Assembly: GCF_013030945.1 (NCBI RefSeq)
Contig: NZ_JABBXF010000010.1
Span: 1 to 64,000 of the forward strand
DNA from: Streptomyces morookaense
GTDB taxonomy: Bacteria; Actinomycetota; Actinomycetes; Streptomycetales; Streptomycetaceae
Direction of reading: 5' to 3'
Length of the DNA: 64,000 nucleotides
The number at the start of each line of letters is the position of its first letter. The first letter of the stretch is position 1. The position numbers and the translations under genes are program-made. Below are positions 47,873 to 56,501 of the stretch, piece after piece. The notes beneath the pieces were generated by a model, which worked only from the letters and a program-made list of their open reading frames with translations, was not told the origin of the DNA and did not search any database.

Positions 47873-47895
47873 AGTCTAGGACGCCCCGCCGACAG
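47873..47895 (-). promoter_or_regulatory. RecA-NDp-like promoter of pcrA
   Basis: CTGTCGGCG (47887-47895), exactly 8 bp, TAGACT (47873-47878). Compared with TTGTCRGTG-N8-TANNNT, two of nine upstream bases differ and the -10 is perfect. The predicted start is within a few bases of ATG 47863, so the leader is very short. Confidence 0.55.
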
Positions 47896-47922
47896 CCGGT
47901 CCCGGATCCCGCCAGGCCGTGG

Positions 47923-48288
47923 TCACACCCACAGCAGGGCGATGAAGATGTTGGCCGTCGTCAGCGCGCCGACCGTACCGAAGGCGGCCGCCTCGACCTT
48001 CTCCTCATCGCGCTTGACGTACACCAGCCCCAGGATCACGATCAGCAGGGCGAGCTTCAGGCCGATCTTGAAGTTGTTGATCGTGCTGCCCTCGGCCTGG
48101 TTGAGGCCGACCAGCGCAACGCCGGTGACCAGCATGGTGAGCGCGCCGTGCAGCATCGCGGGGACCATGCGCGCCTCCCCCCTGCCCATGGCCTTCATCT
48201 GGGTCAGAAAGCCGCCGAGCAGCGAGGCGATGCCGATGATGTGCAGAGCGATCACGGCGTGAATCAGTACGTCCATGAGAACCGACAT
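47923..48288 (-). CDS. Small integral membrane protein
   Basis: A 121-residue protein with four predicted helices (VLIHAVIALHIIGIASLLGGFL, AMLHGALTMLVTGVALVGL, GLKLALLIVILGLVYV, GALTTANIFIALLWV) and charged loops KAMGRGEARMV and KRDEEKVEA. No recognised motif. Start ATG 48288 or ATG 48276; neither has a clear ribosome site. Lies just upstream of pcrA on the same strand (59-bp gap with pcrA's own promoter). Function unknown. Confidence 0.75.
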   Translation of the reverse strand: MSVLMDVLIHAVIALHIIGIASLLGGFLTQMKAMGRGEARMVPAMLHGALTMLVTGVALVGLNQAEGSTINNFKIGLKLALLIVILGLVYVKRDEEKVEAAAFGTVGALTTANIFIALLWV

Positions 48289-48413
48289 TAACCGGACGCA
48301 TAGCACCCGCTCGTCATGAGGTCCGGCTGGAACACCGCATCGGTCACAGGAAGCCGTGATCCTTCCGCACCCGCCGGGGCAGCCTGCCGGACGCGATCAC
48401 CAAACCGCCGATT

Positions 48414-48455
48414 ACGGGCATTACCGGTCATGCCCGTTTCCCGCGGATCCCGCGG
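48414..48455 (+). promoter_or_regulatory. Stacked palindromes in the NlpC/P60 gene leader
   Basis: ACGGGCAT (48414-48421) and ATGCCCGT (48430-48437) form a perfect hairpin followed by TTTC. CCGCGG-ATC-CCGCGG (48441-48455) follows directly. About 100 bp before the gene; could be an operator, an attenuator or part of an RNA element. Confidence 0.4.
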
Positions 48456-48556
48456 TTTAGCGTCCTCCTGCAGACGGCGGCGACCCGTTCTCTCCCCCTC
48501 GGGCGGGCCGCCGCCGGGCATCGTCTCTGCCGTACCGGAAGGAAGTGACGGCCACC

Positions 48557-49651
48557 GTGGCGTCGCACCGCAAGCCCAGGCTCCACCAGCTCGCCGGCAC
48601 GACCGTCCGGACGGCGGCCACCCTCGCCCTGGCGGGCGCCGCCACGGCCACGGCGCTGGAGGGCACCGGGCACGCCTCCCCCGCCCTCTCCCCCGCACAG
48701 GCCAAGGCCCAGGTCGCCCGCTACTACGAGCAGGCCGAGGCGGCCACCGAGCAGTACGACGGGGTGAAGGAGCGGGTCGACCGGGCCCAGCGGAAACTGG
48801 ACGGGCTCCAGGACGAGGCCGCCCGCAGGACCGAACGGCTGAACGCCGCCCGCAACGCCCTGGGATCCTTCGCCACCGCCCAGTACCGCGAGGGCGGCAT
48901 CCCCGCGACCGTCCGGCTCTTCCTCTCCTCCTCCCCCGACCGGTATCTGGAGCGGGCCGCCCTGGCCGACCGTGCGGGCTCCCGGCAGGCCGCCGCGGTC
49001 GCGGCCGTCCAGCACGACCTGCGGAACGTCCGGCAGGTGCGGACCACCGCCGAGGCCCAGCTCACCGAGCTGAAGGCGGACGAGGCCAGGCTGGCGGAAC
49101 ACAAGCACACCATCGAGACCAAGCTGGCTCAGGCACGGCAGGTGCTCGACCGGCTGCCGTCCGAGGAGCGGGCGGCCGTGGAGAGCGGCGACAGCGGAAC
49201 GGCCGTCCAGGCGGCCGGCAGCGCGGCGGGCGGCGCGGTGAAGTCCGTGACGGGGGACGAGAGTTCCTCCGCCGTGGTGCACGAGGCTGCCTCGGCCGTC
49301 TCCGGACGGGCCGCGCAGGCGGTGGCGTTCGCCTACTCCGCGCTCGGCAAGCCCTACGTCTGGGGGGCGACGGGCCCGTCCTCCTTCGACTGCTCGGGCC
49401 TGACGCAGGCCGCCTGGCAGGCGGCAGGCGTGTCGCTGCCGCGCACCACCTACACCCAGATCAACGCCGGGCAGCGGATCGCCCGGGGGCAGCTCGCCCC
49501 GGGGGACCTGGTGTTCTTCTACCCGGGCATCAGCCATGTCGGGCTCTACATCGGGGGCGGCAAGATGATCCACGCCCCGCACCCGGGTGCGCCCGTGCGG
49601 ATCGCGCCCATCGACGAGATGCCGTTCGCGGGCGCGACGCGGCCGGCCTGA
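48557..49651 (+). CDS. NlpC/P60 family peptidoglycan endopeptidase
   Basis: A 364-residue secreted hydrolase. Signal peptide (TTVRTAATLALAGAATATALEGTGHA), a long coiled-coil region with CwlO/RipA-like helices (AKAQVARYYEQAEAATEQYDGVKERVDRAQRKLDGLQ), then NlpC/P60 with catalytic Cys in PSSFDCSGLTQAAWQAAG, His in ISHVGLYIGGGKMIHAP and a further His within it. It cuts stem peptides during growth or division. GTG 48557 gives VASHRKP, the usual start; GTG 48545 also possible. Confidence 0.9.
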   Translation: MASHRKPRLHQLAGTTVRTAATLALAGAATATALEGTGHASPALSPAQAKAQVARYYEQAEAATEQYDGVKERVDRAQRKLDGLQDEAARRTERLNAARNALGSFATAQYREGGIPATVRLFLSSSPDRYLERAALADRAGSRQAAAVAAVQHDLRNVRQVRTTAEAQLTELKADEARLAEHKHTIETKLAQARQVLDRLPSEERAAVESGDSGTAVQAAGSAAGGAVKSVTGDESSSAVVHEAASAVSGRAAQAVAFAYSALGKPYVWGATGPSSFDCSGLTQAAWQAAGVSLPRTTYTQINAGQRIARGQLAPGDLVFFYPGISHVGLYIGGGKMIHAPHPGAPVRIAPIDEMPFAGATRPA

Positions 49652-49669
49652 CGGCCGCTGCCCGGCGGC

Positions 49670-50794
49670 CTACGCCGTGGGCGCCTTCAGCTGCTTGGTC
49701 AGCCACCGGAAGACGTCCGGCACCTGCTTCTCCCACACCGCGGTGCCGTGACCGCCGGCGCCGGCCGGTATCAGGGTCACCTGCACGGTCGTCGGCGGCT
49801 TGGCCGACTGCTTGATCGCCATGCCCGCCTGGTAGCCGTCGGTCTCCGCGCCCGAGAGGAACAGCGCCACGCGGGGCGGGGTCTGGGCGCGCTGGAGCAT
49901 CTTCCAGGGGTTGTTCTCGTCGCGCAGTTGCGGGGTCTTGGCGGTGAGCGAAGCGGGTTCGCCGATGGGGTCGTTGTAGCCGGACAGGCTCACCCCGGCC
50001 CGGTAGCGGTCCGGGTGGGCGATGGCGAGCTTGGCGGCGCAGTGCGCTCCGGCGGAGTAGCCGGCGACCGCCCAGCCGTCGGCGGAGTCCTCGGCCCGGA
50101 AGGTGTCGGTGACCATCTTGCGGACGTCGACGCTGAGCCAGGTGTCCGCGTTGACCTTGCCGGGGATGTTGGCGCAGCCGGTGTCGGTGTTGCCGAGGAG
50201 GGTGGTGCGGGGCGCCACGATGATGAACGGGGCCACCTCGCCCTTCTGCATCAGGGGCTTGAGCTGGGTGTTGACGTTCAGGGAACCGAACCAGGCCTTG
50301 GCGGAGCCGGGGAAGCCGGGCAGCACCTCGACGACGGGGAACTTCTTTCCCTGGAAGGCCGGGTCGTCGTACTGCGGCGGCAGCCAGACGTAGACCTCGC
50401 CCTCCACGCCCGATATTCGGCCCTTCAGCTCCGTCTCCTGGACGCCCGGGCCCATTCTCTTGTCGGAGGCGGGCTTGAACTTCTGCACTTCCTTGGGGCC
50501 TTCACCGGCCTTGCCGCCGCCGGTGCCGTCCGGCCCCAGGTCGGCCGCGGCCTTGACGTGGTTGCCGGTGCCGAGCAGATCGGCCCAGCTGTCGAAGAGC
50601 CCGTTGGTGTTGTTGACGATCACGAAGACCAGGACGACCGCCGTGGTCTGCGCGAACAGCAGCATGAAGAAACGCGTGACGTGCCGGACGAGCCTGGGCC
50701 CGCCCACCTTCGCCCAGAGGGTGAGCGGCAGGGCGAGGGCCAGCACCACCAGAACGATTGCGGTCAGGAAGAAGGGCGTTCCTGTGAGGCTCAT
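49670..50794 (-). CDS. Membrane-anchored esterase family protein, paralogue of the 8012-9121 gene
   Basis: 374 residues: two membrane helices (LTAIVLVVLALALPLTLW and FFMLLFAQTTAVVLVFVIV), a linker ending SWADLLGTG, then an esterase domain (VEGEVYVWLPPQYDDPAF, FPVVEVLPGFPGSAKAWFG). Nucleophile elbow GYSAGAHCAAKLAI, Asp probably in LFLSGAETDGY, His in PAGAGGHGTAVWEKQV. PF00756-like, as in mycolyltransferases and S-formylglutathione hydrolases. ATG 50794. Convergent with the NlpC gene. Substrate unknown. Confidence 0.85.
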   Translation of the reverse strand: MSLTGTPFFLTAIVLVVLALALPLTLWAKVGGPRLVRHVTRFFMLLFAQTTAVVLVFVIVNNTNGLFDSWADLLGTGNHVKAAADLGPDGTGGGKAGEGPKEVQKFKPASDKRMGPGVQETELKGRISGVEGEVYVWLPPQYDDPAFQGKKFPVVEVLPGFPGSAKAWFGSLNVNTQLKPLMQKGEVAPFIIVAPRTTLLGNTDTGCANIPGKVNADTWLSVDVRKMVTDTFRAEDSADGWAVAGYSAGAHCAAKLAIAHPDRYRAGVSLSGYNDPIGEPASLTAKTPQLRDENNPWKMLQRAQTPPRVALFLSGAETDGYQAGMAIKQSAKPPTTVQVTLIPAGAGGHGTAVWEKQVPDVFRWLTKQLKAPTA

Positions 50795-50925
50795 CGGGCG
50801 GTGGCTCTCGTTCGGCGGTGGGGGGTCTCGCCCGTGGTAGATGCCCGGCGGAGCCCGGAGGTTCCGCCGGGGTGAGCCACGGCACAGCGGGGACCGCCCT
50901 CCCCGGGAGGTGCCTCCGGCCCGCC

Positions 50926-51609
50926 TCAGACCAGCCGGCGTGCCGTCGCCCAGCGCGTCAGCTCGTGCCGGTTGGACAGCTGCAGCTTGCGCAGCACCGC
51001 CGAGACGTGCGACTCGACGGTCTTCACGGAGATGAACAGCTGCTTGGCGATCTCCTTGTACGCGTACCCGCGCGCGATGAGCCGGAGGACCTCCCGCTCG
51101 CGCTGCGTCAGCCGGTCCAGGTCCTCGTCGACCGGCGGGGCGTCCGTGGACGCGAAGGCGTCGAGGACGAAGCCGGCCAGCCGCGGCGAGAAGACCGCGT
51201 CGCCCTCCTTGACCCGGAAGACGGCGTCGACCAGGTCCGTGCCGGTGATGGTCTTGGTGACGTAGCCGCGGGCGCCGCCGCGGATGACGCCGATGACATC
51301 CTCGGCGGCGTCGGACACGGACAGGGCGAGGAAGCGGACCGGATTCTGCTGATCGGCCATCAGGGCCGCGCTGCGGCGCAGCACCTCCACACCGCCGCCG
51401 CCCGGGAGATGGACGTCCAGCAGGACGACCTCCGGGCGGGTGGCGGTGATGACCGTGACGGCCTGGTCGACATCGGCGGCCTCGCCGACGACCTCGACGC
51501 CCGTGCGCTCCGTGGCGCCGATCTCGGCCTGCACGCCCGTGCGGAACATCCGGTGGTCGTCGACCAGCACCACCCTGACATGCCGCTCCGGCATCTGTTC
51601 GGTCGTCAT
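50926..51609 (-). CDS. NarL/LuxR family response regulator
   Basis: A 227-residue two-component regulator. Receiver domain with acidic pocket VVLVDDHRMFRTG, phospho-acceptor Asp in VVLLDVHLPGGGGVEVL, switch Ser in LALSVSDAAEDV and Lys in GYVTKTI. The LuxR helix-turn-helix is LTQREREVLRLIARGYAYKEIAKQLFISVKTVESHVSAVLRKL. ATG 51609 overlaps the kinase stop by one base (TGATG), so both partners are coupled. It should act on the neighbouring envelope genes; targets not seen. Confidence 0.93.
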   Translation of the reverse strand: MTTEQMPERHVRVVLVDDHRMFRTGVQAEIGATERTGVEVVGEAADVDQAVTVITATRPEVVLLDVHLPGGGGVEVLRRSAALMADQQNPVRFLALSVSDAAEDVIGVIRGGARGYVTKTITGTDLVDAVFRVKEGDAVFSPRLAGFVLDAFASTDAPPVDEDLDRLTQREREVLRLIARGYAYKEIAKQLFISVKTVESHVSAVLRKLQLSNRHELTRWATARRLV

Positions 51610-52877
51610 CACGCCTTCTCCGCCCTCTCCATCTCCAGCTCCACTTCTGTCCCCCCGCCGGGCACGGAACGCAGCTTCGCCGTGCCGCCGTTGCGCTGCA
51701 TCCGGCCGATGATCGACTCGCGGACACCCATCCGGTCCTCCGGCACCGCGTCCGGATCGAAGCCCGGCCCCCTGTCCCGTACGGAGATGAAGACCGTACG
51801 CCCCTCGACCTCGGCATACACCTGGACGGCGCCGCCCTCGCCACCGTACTTGGCCGCGTTGACCATGGCTTCACGGGCGGCCTGCATCTGTGCGCCCAGC
51901 CGTTCGTCCAGCGGGCAGTCGCCGACGACGACGACCTCGATGGGCACCCCGTGATGATCCTCGACCTCGGCCGCGGCGGCCCGGACCGCGTCGGCCAGGG
52001 TCCGGGGCTCCTCGGCCTCGTCCTTGCCGCGGCCCTCGGGGTTGTAGAGCCAGGCGCGCAGTTCGCGCTCCTGGGCCCGGGCGAGGCGGGCGACCTCGCG
52101 CGCGTCCTCGGAATTGCGCTGGATGAGGGTGAGGGTGTGGAGGACGGAGTCGTGGACGTGGGCGGCGACTTCGGCACGCTCCTGGGCGCGGATGCGCATC
52201 GTGCGCTCCGCGGAGAGGTCCTGCGTCATCCGGACCACGGAGGGACCGGCGAGCAGGGCGATACCGACCAGGACGGCCAGCGAGGCCTGGAGCACGGTGC
52301 CCAGGTGCTCCGCGGAGCTCTGGAGCACGACGATGCCCGTCGCGCCGGCGCCGACCAGGAGGACGCCGGCCGCACCGCGCGCGAGCGGCAGGACGCGCTT
52401 GCTGCGGCCGACCTCCACCCAGTGGGCGCGGCGGGCGTTGTCCGCCTGCCGCCACACGAGGGCGACGCCGGCGCCCATGAGGACCAGCGGCCAGACGTAG
52501 GCGTTGGCCCGGCCGAGGTGGAGCCGGTCGAGGAATATGGCGGCGCCGACGAGGAGCGCGAGCAGCGCGAAGACCTGCCCCCGGTCGGGCTTGCGGGCGA
52601 AGATCCGCCTGCGCCCGTCCGCCGCGACCTCGGCGACCGCGGGCCGCGGCACCTCGACACCGCCGACGCCCAGCGGCACGACGAACCAGAACACGGCGTA
52701 GAGCAGGGCGCCCATGCCCTGGGCCAGGAACAGGGCCACGAACACCAGCCGCACCCAGGACACGGGCACCCCGAGGTGCCCGGCGAGCCCGCGCGCGACG
52801 CCGCCGAGCATGCGGCCCTCCGCGCTGCGGTAGAGCTTGCGCAGGGGCGGGGCGTCCGGGGGTGCGGCTGTGGTCAT
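51609..52877 (-). CDS. PspC-domain sensor histidine kinase
   Basis: A 422-residue histidine kinase whose N-terminus is a PspC domain (RKLYRSAEGRMLGGVARGLAGHLGVPVSWVRLVFVALFL) followed by further membrane helices. The HisKA_3 phosphorylation helix reads ERAEVAAHVHDSVLHTLTLIQRNSED, with the His in VHD. The ATPase part has EAMVNAAKYGGEGG and DRGPGFDP. It probably senses envelope stress through the PspC part and phosphorylates the response regulator next to it. ATG 52877. Confidence 0.92.
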   Translation of the reverse strand: MTTAAPPDAPPLRKLYRSAEGRMLGGVARGLAGHLGVPVSWVRLVFVALFLAQGMGALLYAVFWFVVPLGVGGVEVPRPAVAEVAADGRRRIFARKPDRGQVFALLALLVGAAIFLDRLHLGRANAYVWPLVLMGAGVALVWRQADNARRAHWVEVGRSKRVLPLARGAAGVLLVGAGATGIVVLQSSAEHLGTVLQASLAVLVGIALLAGPSVVRMTQDLSAERTMRIRAQERAEVAAHVHDSVLHTLTLIQRNSEDAREVARLARAQERELRAWLYNPEGRGKDEAEEPRTLADAVRAAAAEVEDHHGVPIEVVVVGDCPLDERLGAQMQAAREAMVNAAKYGGEGGAVQVYAEVEGRTVFISVRDRGPGFDPDAVPEDRMGVRESIIGRMQRNGGTAKLRSVPGGGTEVELEMERAEKA

Positions 52878-52968
52878 GGCTTGATCGTCACACGTCCGGA
52901 GGGGCCGCGGCATCAGGGTTCGCCCCTGAGCGAACCCCCATCCCGGGGGCCGCGGCCGCGGTCGGGCC

Positions 52969-54744
52969 TCAGCGGTCCTTCGCCGGGCGGAAGCCGTCGC
53001 GGACGACGTCGAAGACCGGACGGTGACGGTCCCATTCCGCCGCGGGGGCGGAGAGGTAGATCGCGTACTCCTTGCCGCCCTCGCGCCCGAACCCGAGGTC
53101 GATCGCGCGGTAGGAGCGGACGCTGCCGTCGAAGGTGAACTCCCAGACCGCGGCGGACTGTCCGCGGAAGCTGGTCGCCTGCAGCCGGCCGCGCTTGTAC
53201 TTGTCGACGTTCTTCTTCGTCTGCTCCTCGACGTCCTTGAAGTGCTGCACGGGGTCGGAGCTCGCGAACTCGAGGACGTTGATCTTGATGCCGACGCGGC
53301 CGGTGGCGTCCAGGTAGTTCACCTCGGTCGAGGTCGAGGTCGCCGCGTCACGGTGCCAGCCGTCCGGGACGGGGAAGGAGACGCCGAGCTTGTCCTCGTT
53401 GACGAGGCGGTAACCCTGCGGCACGGGCGGGGGCGTCCAGGACGGAGACGGACCGGGCGTTGCGGAGCGGCTCGGTGATCGGGACGGCGAGACGGCCGGT
53501 TCCGTCCTGGTCTCACCGCTGTCGTCGCCCTGTTGCAGGAACACATACGCCCCGGCGACCAGTCCGGCCGCCGCGACCGCGGCTGCGGAGCCCCACAGCA
53601 GGCCGCGCCGCCGCCCCTTCGCCCGGGCGGGCGGCTCGGGGCGGGGTGAGGGCACGGTCACGGCGGCGGTGCCCTGCGAGGCATCGGGGAACTGCCCGGC
53701 GCCGGGCAGGTGTTGGTGCGTCCCGGTCTCCGGCTGGGGGACGGCGGTTTCCTGCGGGACGGGCGGCGCCGGGGCCTCGGCGACGGCCATGCCCGCCGTT
53801 CCGGCCTCCGGCCATGCACCGCCGTCCGTGTGTATCGGTGCCGGTGCAGGTTCGGCGACGGTCTCGCCCCGGCCCCCGTCCGGGAGGACGCCCGGTTCGG
53901 TCAGTATCTGTTCGACGAGCTCCGCCGGGGGCCGCAGGGACGGGTCCTTGGCGAGGAGCGTCTCGATCAGCCGCGTCAGCGGCCCCGCGTGGCGCGGCGG
54001 GGGCAGCGGGTCCACGGCGATGGAGTAGGCCGTCTCGACGCCCGTGTCCCGGCGGAACGGGGGACGGCCCTCCAGCGCCTGGTAGAGCGTGGCGCCCAGC
54101 GCCCACAGGTCGGCGGCCGGGCCGGGCTTGCCGCCCTTGACCCGCTCGGGGGCGATGTAGTCGATCGAGCCGACCATCTCGCCGGTCTTGGTCAGGGTCG
54201 AGGTGCCGGTGGACTGGGCGATGCCGAAGTCGGTCAGCACGACCCGCCCGTCGGCACCGAGCAGCACGTTGCCGGGCTTGACGTCGCGGTGCAGGACGCC
54301 GGCCGCGTGGGCCGCGCGCAGTGCCGCGATCATGCCGCGGCCGATCCGGGCCGCCTCCTCGGGGCCGATCGTGCCGCGCTTGAGCACGTCGCCGAGCGTC
54401 GTCGACGGCACGTACTCCATCACGATGCACGGCAGTCCGCCGTCGTCGACCACGTCGTGGACGACGACCACGTTGGGGTGGTTGATCCGGGCCGCGCTGC
54501 GCGCCTCGCGGCGGGTGCGCTCGTAGAGGGTGGCGAGGTCCTCGTCGTCCAGGCCCGGCGAGACGTGCAGCCGCTTGACCGCGACCTGACGCGCCAGCAG
54601 CTCGTCCTCGGCACGCCAGACGGTGCCCATGCCGCCGCGGCCGATCCGCTCCAGGAGCCGGTAACGCCCGGCGATCAGACGTCCGATGTCCGGTCCGGGG
54701 GCGGCTCCGTCCTCGGGCCACGCCCCAGGCCATGACTGCGTCAT
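52969..54744 (-). CDS. Membrane Ser/Thr protein kinase with extracellular sensor domain
   Basis: A 591-residue Hanks-type kinase. Gly loop IGRGGMGTVWRAED, catalytic Lys in VAVKRLHV, HRDVKPGNVLL, DFGIAQ and APERVKGGKPGPAADLWALG are all present, so it should be active. A Pro-rich linker, one membrane helix (LLWGSAAAVAAAGLVAGAYVFL) and an extracellular domain (KLGVSFPVPDGWHRD ... AAVWEFTFDGSVRSYRAIDLGFG) follow. That sensor domain resembles the 16813-17559 product. There are no PASTA repeats, so it is not PknB. ATG 54744; divergent from the pspC gene. Confidence 0.93.
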   Translation of the reverse strand: MTQSWPGAWPEDGAAPGPDIGRLIAGRYRLLERIGRGGMGTVWRAEDELLARQVAVKRLHVSPGLDDEDLATLYERTRREARSAARINHPNVVVVHDVVDDGGLPCIVMEYVPSTTLGDVLKRGTIGPEEAARIGRGMIAALRAAHAAGVLHRDVKPGNVLLGADGRVVLTDFGIAQSTGTSTLTKTGEMVGSIDYIAPERVKGGKPGPAADLWALGATLYQALEGRPPFRRDTGVETAYSIAVDPLPPPRHAGPLTRLIETLLAKDPSLRPPAELVEQILTEPGVLPDGGRGETVAEPAPAPIHTDGGAWPEAGTAGMAVAEAPAPPVPQETAVPQPETGTHQHLPGAGQFPDASQGTAAVTVPSPRPEPPARAKGRRRGLLWGSAAAVAAAGLVAGAYVFLQQGDDSGETRTEPAVSPSRSPSRSATPGPSPSWTPPPVPQGYRLVNEDKLGVSFPVPDGWHRDAATSTSTEVNYLDATGRVGIKINVLEFASSDPVQHFKDVEEQTKKNVDKYKRGRLQATSFRGQSAAVWEFTFDGSVRSYRAIDLGFGREGGKEYAIYLSAPAAEWDRHRPVFDVVRDGFRPAKDR

Positions 54745-54878
54745 CGCGCGCCCCCTCCGGTTCCCCATATGTGTTCGAGCAGCGCCACCCTAACCGGATC
54801 GCTCTCAGGGGCGATCTCAGGGAACGGCCAGGGTCGTCACGGATGCCGTACGTGCGTTCCGGTTGACACCATGTGCAC

Positions 54879-56255
54879 ATGACCGACGAAGCACCCCCCG
54901 ACGAGCACCCCGACAGCAGACCGCCGCTGCGGCGCAGCCGCGAGCACAAGCTGGTCTCCGGCCTGTGCGGAGGGCTCGCCCGGTACTTCGACCTGGACCC
55001 GGTCGTCTTCCGGGTGGTGCTCGGCGTGCTCGCGGTCACCGGTGGCCTCGGCCTGATCGTCTACGGCTTCGCCTGGCTCCTGATCCCCCTGGAGGGCGAG
55101 GAGGAGAACGAGGCCCGCCGGATGCTGTCGGGCCGCGTCGAGGGCCCTGCGCTGACGGCGGTGCTGTGCGCGCTGGTGGGCTCCGGGCTGTTTCTGTCGA
55201 TGCTCAACAACGGCGGGGTGCTGGCCTTCGCGCTGATGCTGCTGATAGCCGTCAGCGGCGCCGCGTACTGGTCGCAGCACCGCCGACTGGCCGAGACGGA
55301 GGAGGCCGTGCCCGAAACGGCCGGTGCCCAGAAGCCGTTCAAGGCCCCGAAGACGGTGGAGGCACCTCCGGAGACGCAGGCCCCGCCCATGGCAGGCACC
55401 CCTTCGTGGTGGCGCGACCCGATGGCGCGGGACATCACGGCGGCGCCCCGTACGGGCCAGGGGTATCTGTGGGGACCCGACGACGGCACCGACTCGGCCG
55501 CAGCCGGGGCCACCCCCGCCGGGAAGGCCTGGACCGCCTGGGCCGGCGATGGGACCACGGGGGGCGTCGCCGTGGAGTACGCCCGCCCGGTCCGCCGCGC
55601 TCCCCGGCTCGGCGGCTGGACGTTCCTGCTGGCCCTGGGCGCCGGCTGGCTGGGCACCGCCGTGCACTGGCACCACCAGCCGCTGGGGACCTCCCTGGAG
55701 ACGGGCCTGGCCTGCGCGCTCGGTGTCTTCGGCCTGGGCATCGCGCTCAGCTCGTTCTACGGGCGCACAGGCGGCGGCACGATCTTCCTCGCGGTGGTCA
55801 CCGCCGCCCTGCTGACAGGTGCGGCCGTCCTGCCGAAGTCGGTCACCCCGGACTGGACGCGCACCACATGGCATCCGGCGAGCGCGGCCGATGTGCACAG
55901 CCGCTACACGGTGGGCAGCGGTGTCGGCGTGCTCGACCTGAGCGGCCTGCGCCCGCCGGAGGGGCAGGGCGGACAGGCCGGGCAGGGCGGGCAGCCCGTC
56001 AGCACCAGTGCCGAGGTGGGCGCGGGCCGGCTGAAGGCCGTGCTGCCCGACGACATGACGGCGCGGCTGACCATCGACGTCGGCGTCGGCGACATCCAGT
56101 TGCCCGGCGAAGGGCGCGACGACGTCGAGATCCGGCCCGGGCAGCACCGGCAGCTGACCCTGGCCCCGGTCGCCGGGCACCCCTCGCGCGGCACGCTGGA
56201 GCTCCGGCTGAAGGCCGGCATCGGGCAGGTGGAGGTGACCCGTGGGACGCCATGA
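54879..56255 (+). CDS. PspC domain-containing membrane protein
   Basis: 458 residues. The PspC domain (LRRSREHKLVSGLCGGLARYFDLDPVVFRVVLGVLAV) is at the N-terminus. Several helices and a Pro/Ala-rich loop follow, then four more helices and a C-terminal part with alternating strands (GAGRLKAVLPDDMTARLTIDVGVGDIQLPGEGRDDVEI), a pattern like the LiaF/DUF4097 adhesin-like domain. ATG 54879 or GTG 54873. The domain is shared with the kinase at 51609-52877. A role in envelope-stress response is inferred. Confidence 0.87.
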   Translation: MTDEAPPDEHPDSRPPLRRSREHKLVSGLCGGLARYFDLDPVVFRVVLGVLAVTGGLGLIVYGFAWLLIPLEGEEENEARRMLSGRVEGPALTAVLCALVGSGLFLSMLNNGGVLAFALMLLIAVSGAAYWSQHRRLAETEEAVPETAGAQKPFKAPKTVEAPPETQAPPMAGTPSWWRDPMARDITAAPRTGQGYLWGPDDGTDSAAAGATPAGKAWTAWAGDGTTGGVAVEYARPVRRAPRLGGWTFLLALGAGWLGTAVHWHHQPLGTSLETGLACALGVFGLGIALSSFYGRTGGGTIFLAVVTAALLTGAAVLPKSVTPDWTRTTWHPASAADVHSRYTVGSGVGVLDLSGLRPPEGQGGQAGQGGQPVSTSAEVGAGRLKAVLPDDMTARLTIDVGVGDIQLPGEGRDDVEIRPGQHRQLTLAPVAGHPSRGTLELRLKAGIGQVEVTRGTP

Positions 56256-56466
56256 GTTCGAACCGGGGAAGCTGGTCGTCGGCCTGGTGCTGATCGGCGG
56301 CTGCCTGGCCCATCTCGCGGCCGTGCGCGGCTGGGTGCATCTCCCGGTCTACTTCCTGCTGCCGGTGCTCGCCGGGGGGTTCTGTGCGGCGGGCCTGGTC
56401 TCCTCCCTCGCCTTCGCGGTGCGCCGCCACCGTGCCCGGGGCACGGAGCAGCACGAGCTGCAGTGA
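56242..56466 (+). CDS. Small two-helix membrane protein
   Basis: 74 residues with helices LVVGLVLIGGCLAHLAAV and VYFLLPVLAGGFCAAGLVSSLAFAV and a basic C-terminus (RRHRARGTEQHELQ). GTG 56242 has GGAGG six bases ahead and lies inside the end of the PspC gene (14-bp overlap), so it is translationally coupled to it. No known family by eye. Confidence 0.75.
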   Translation: MGRHEFEPGKLVVGLVLIGGCLAHLAAVRGWVHLPVYFLLPVLAGGFCAAGLVSSLAFAVRRHRARGTEQHELQ

Positions 56467-56501
56467 TCGGAGCACGGTGCCGGGGCCGGGGCCTGCCGGG
56501 T

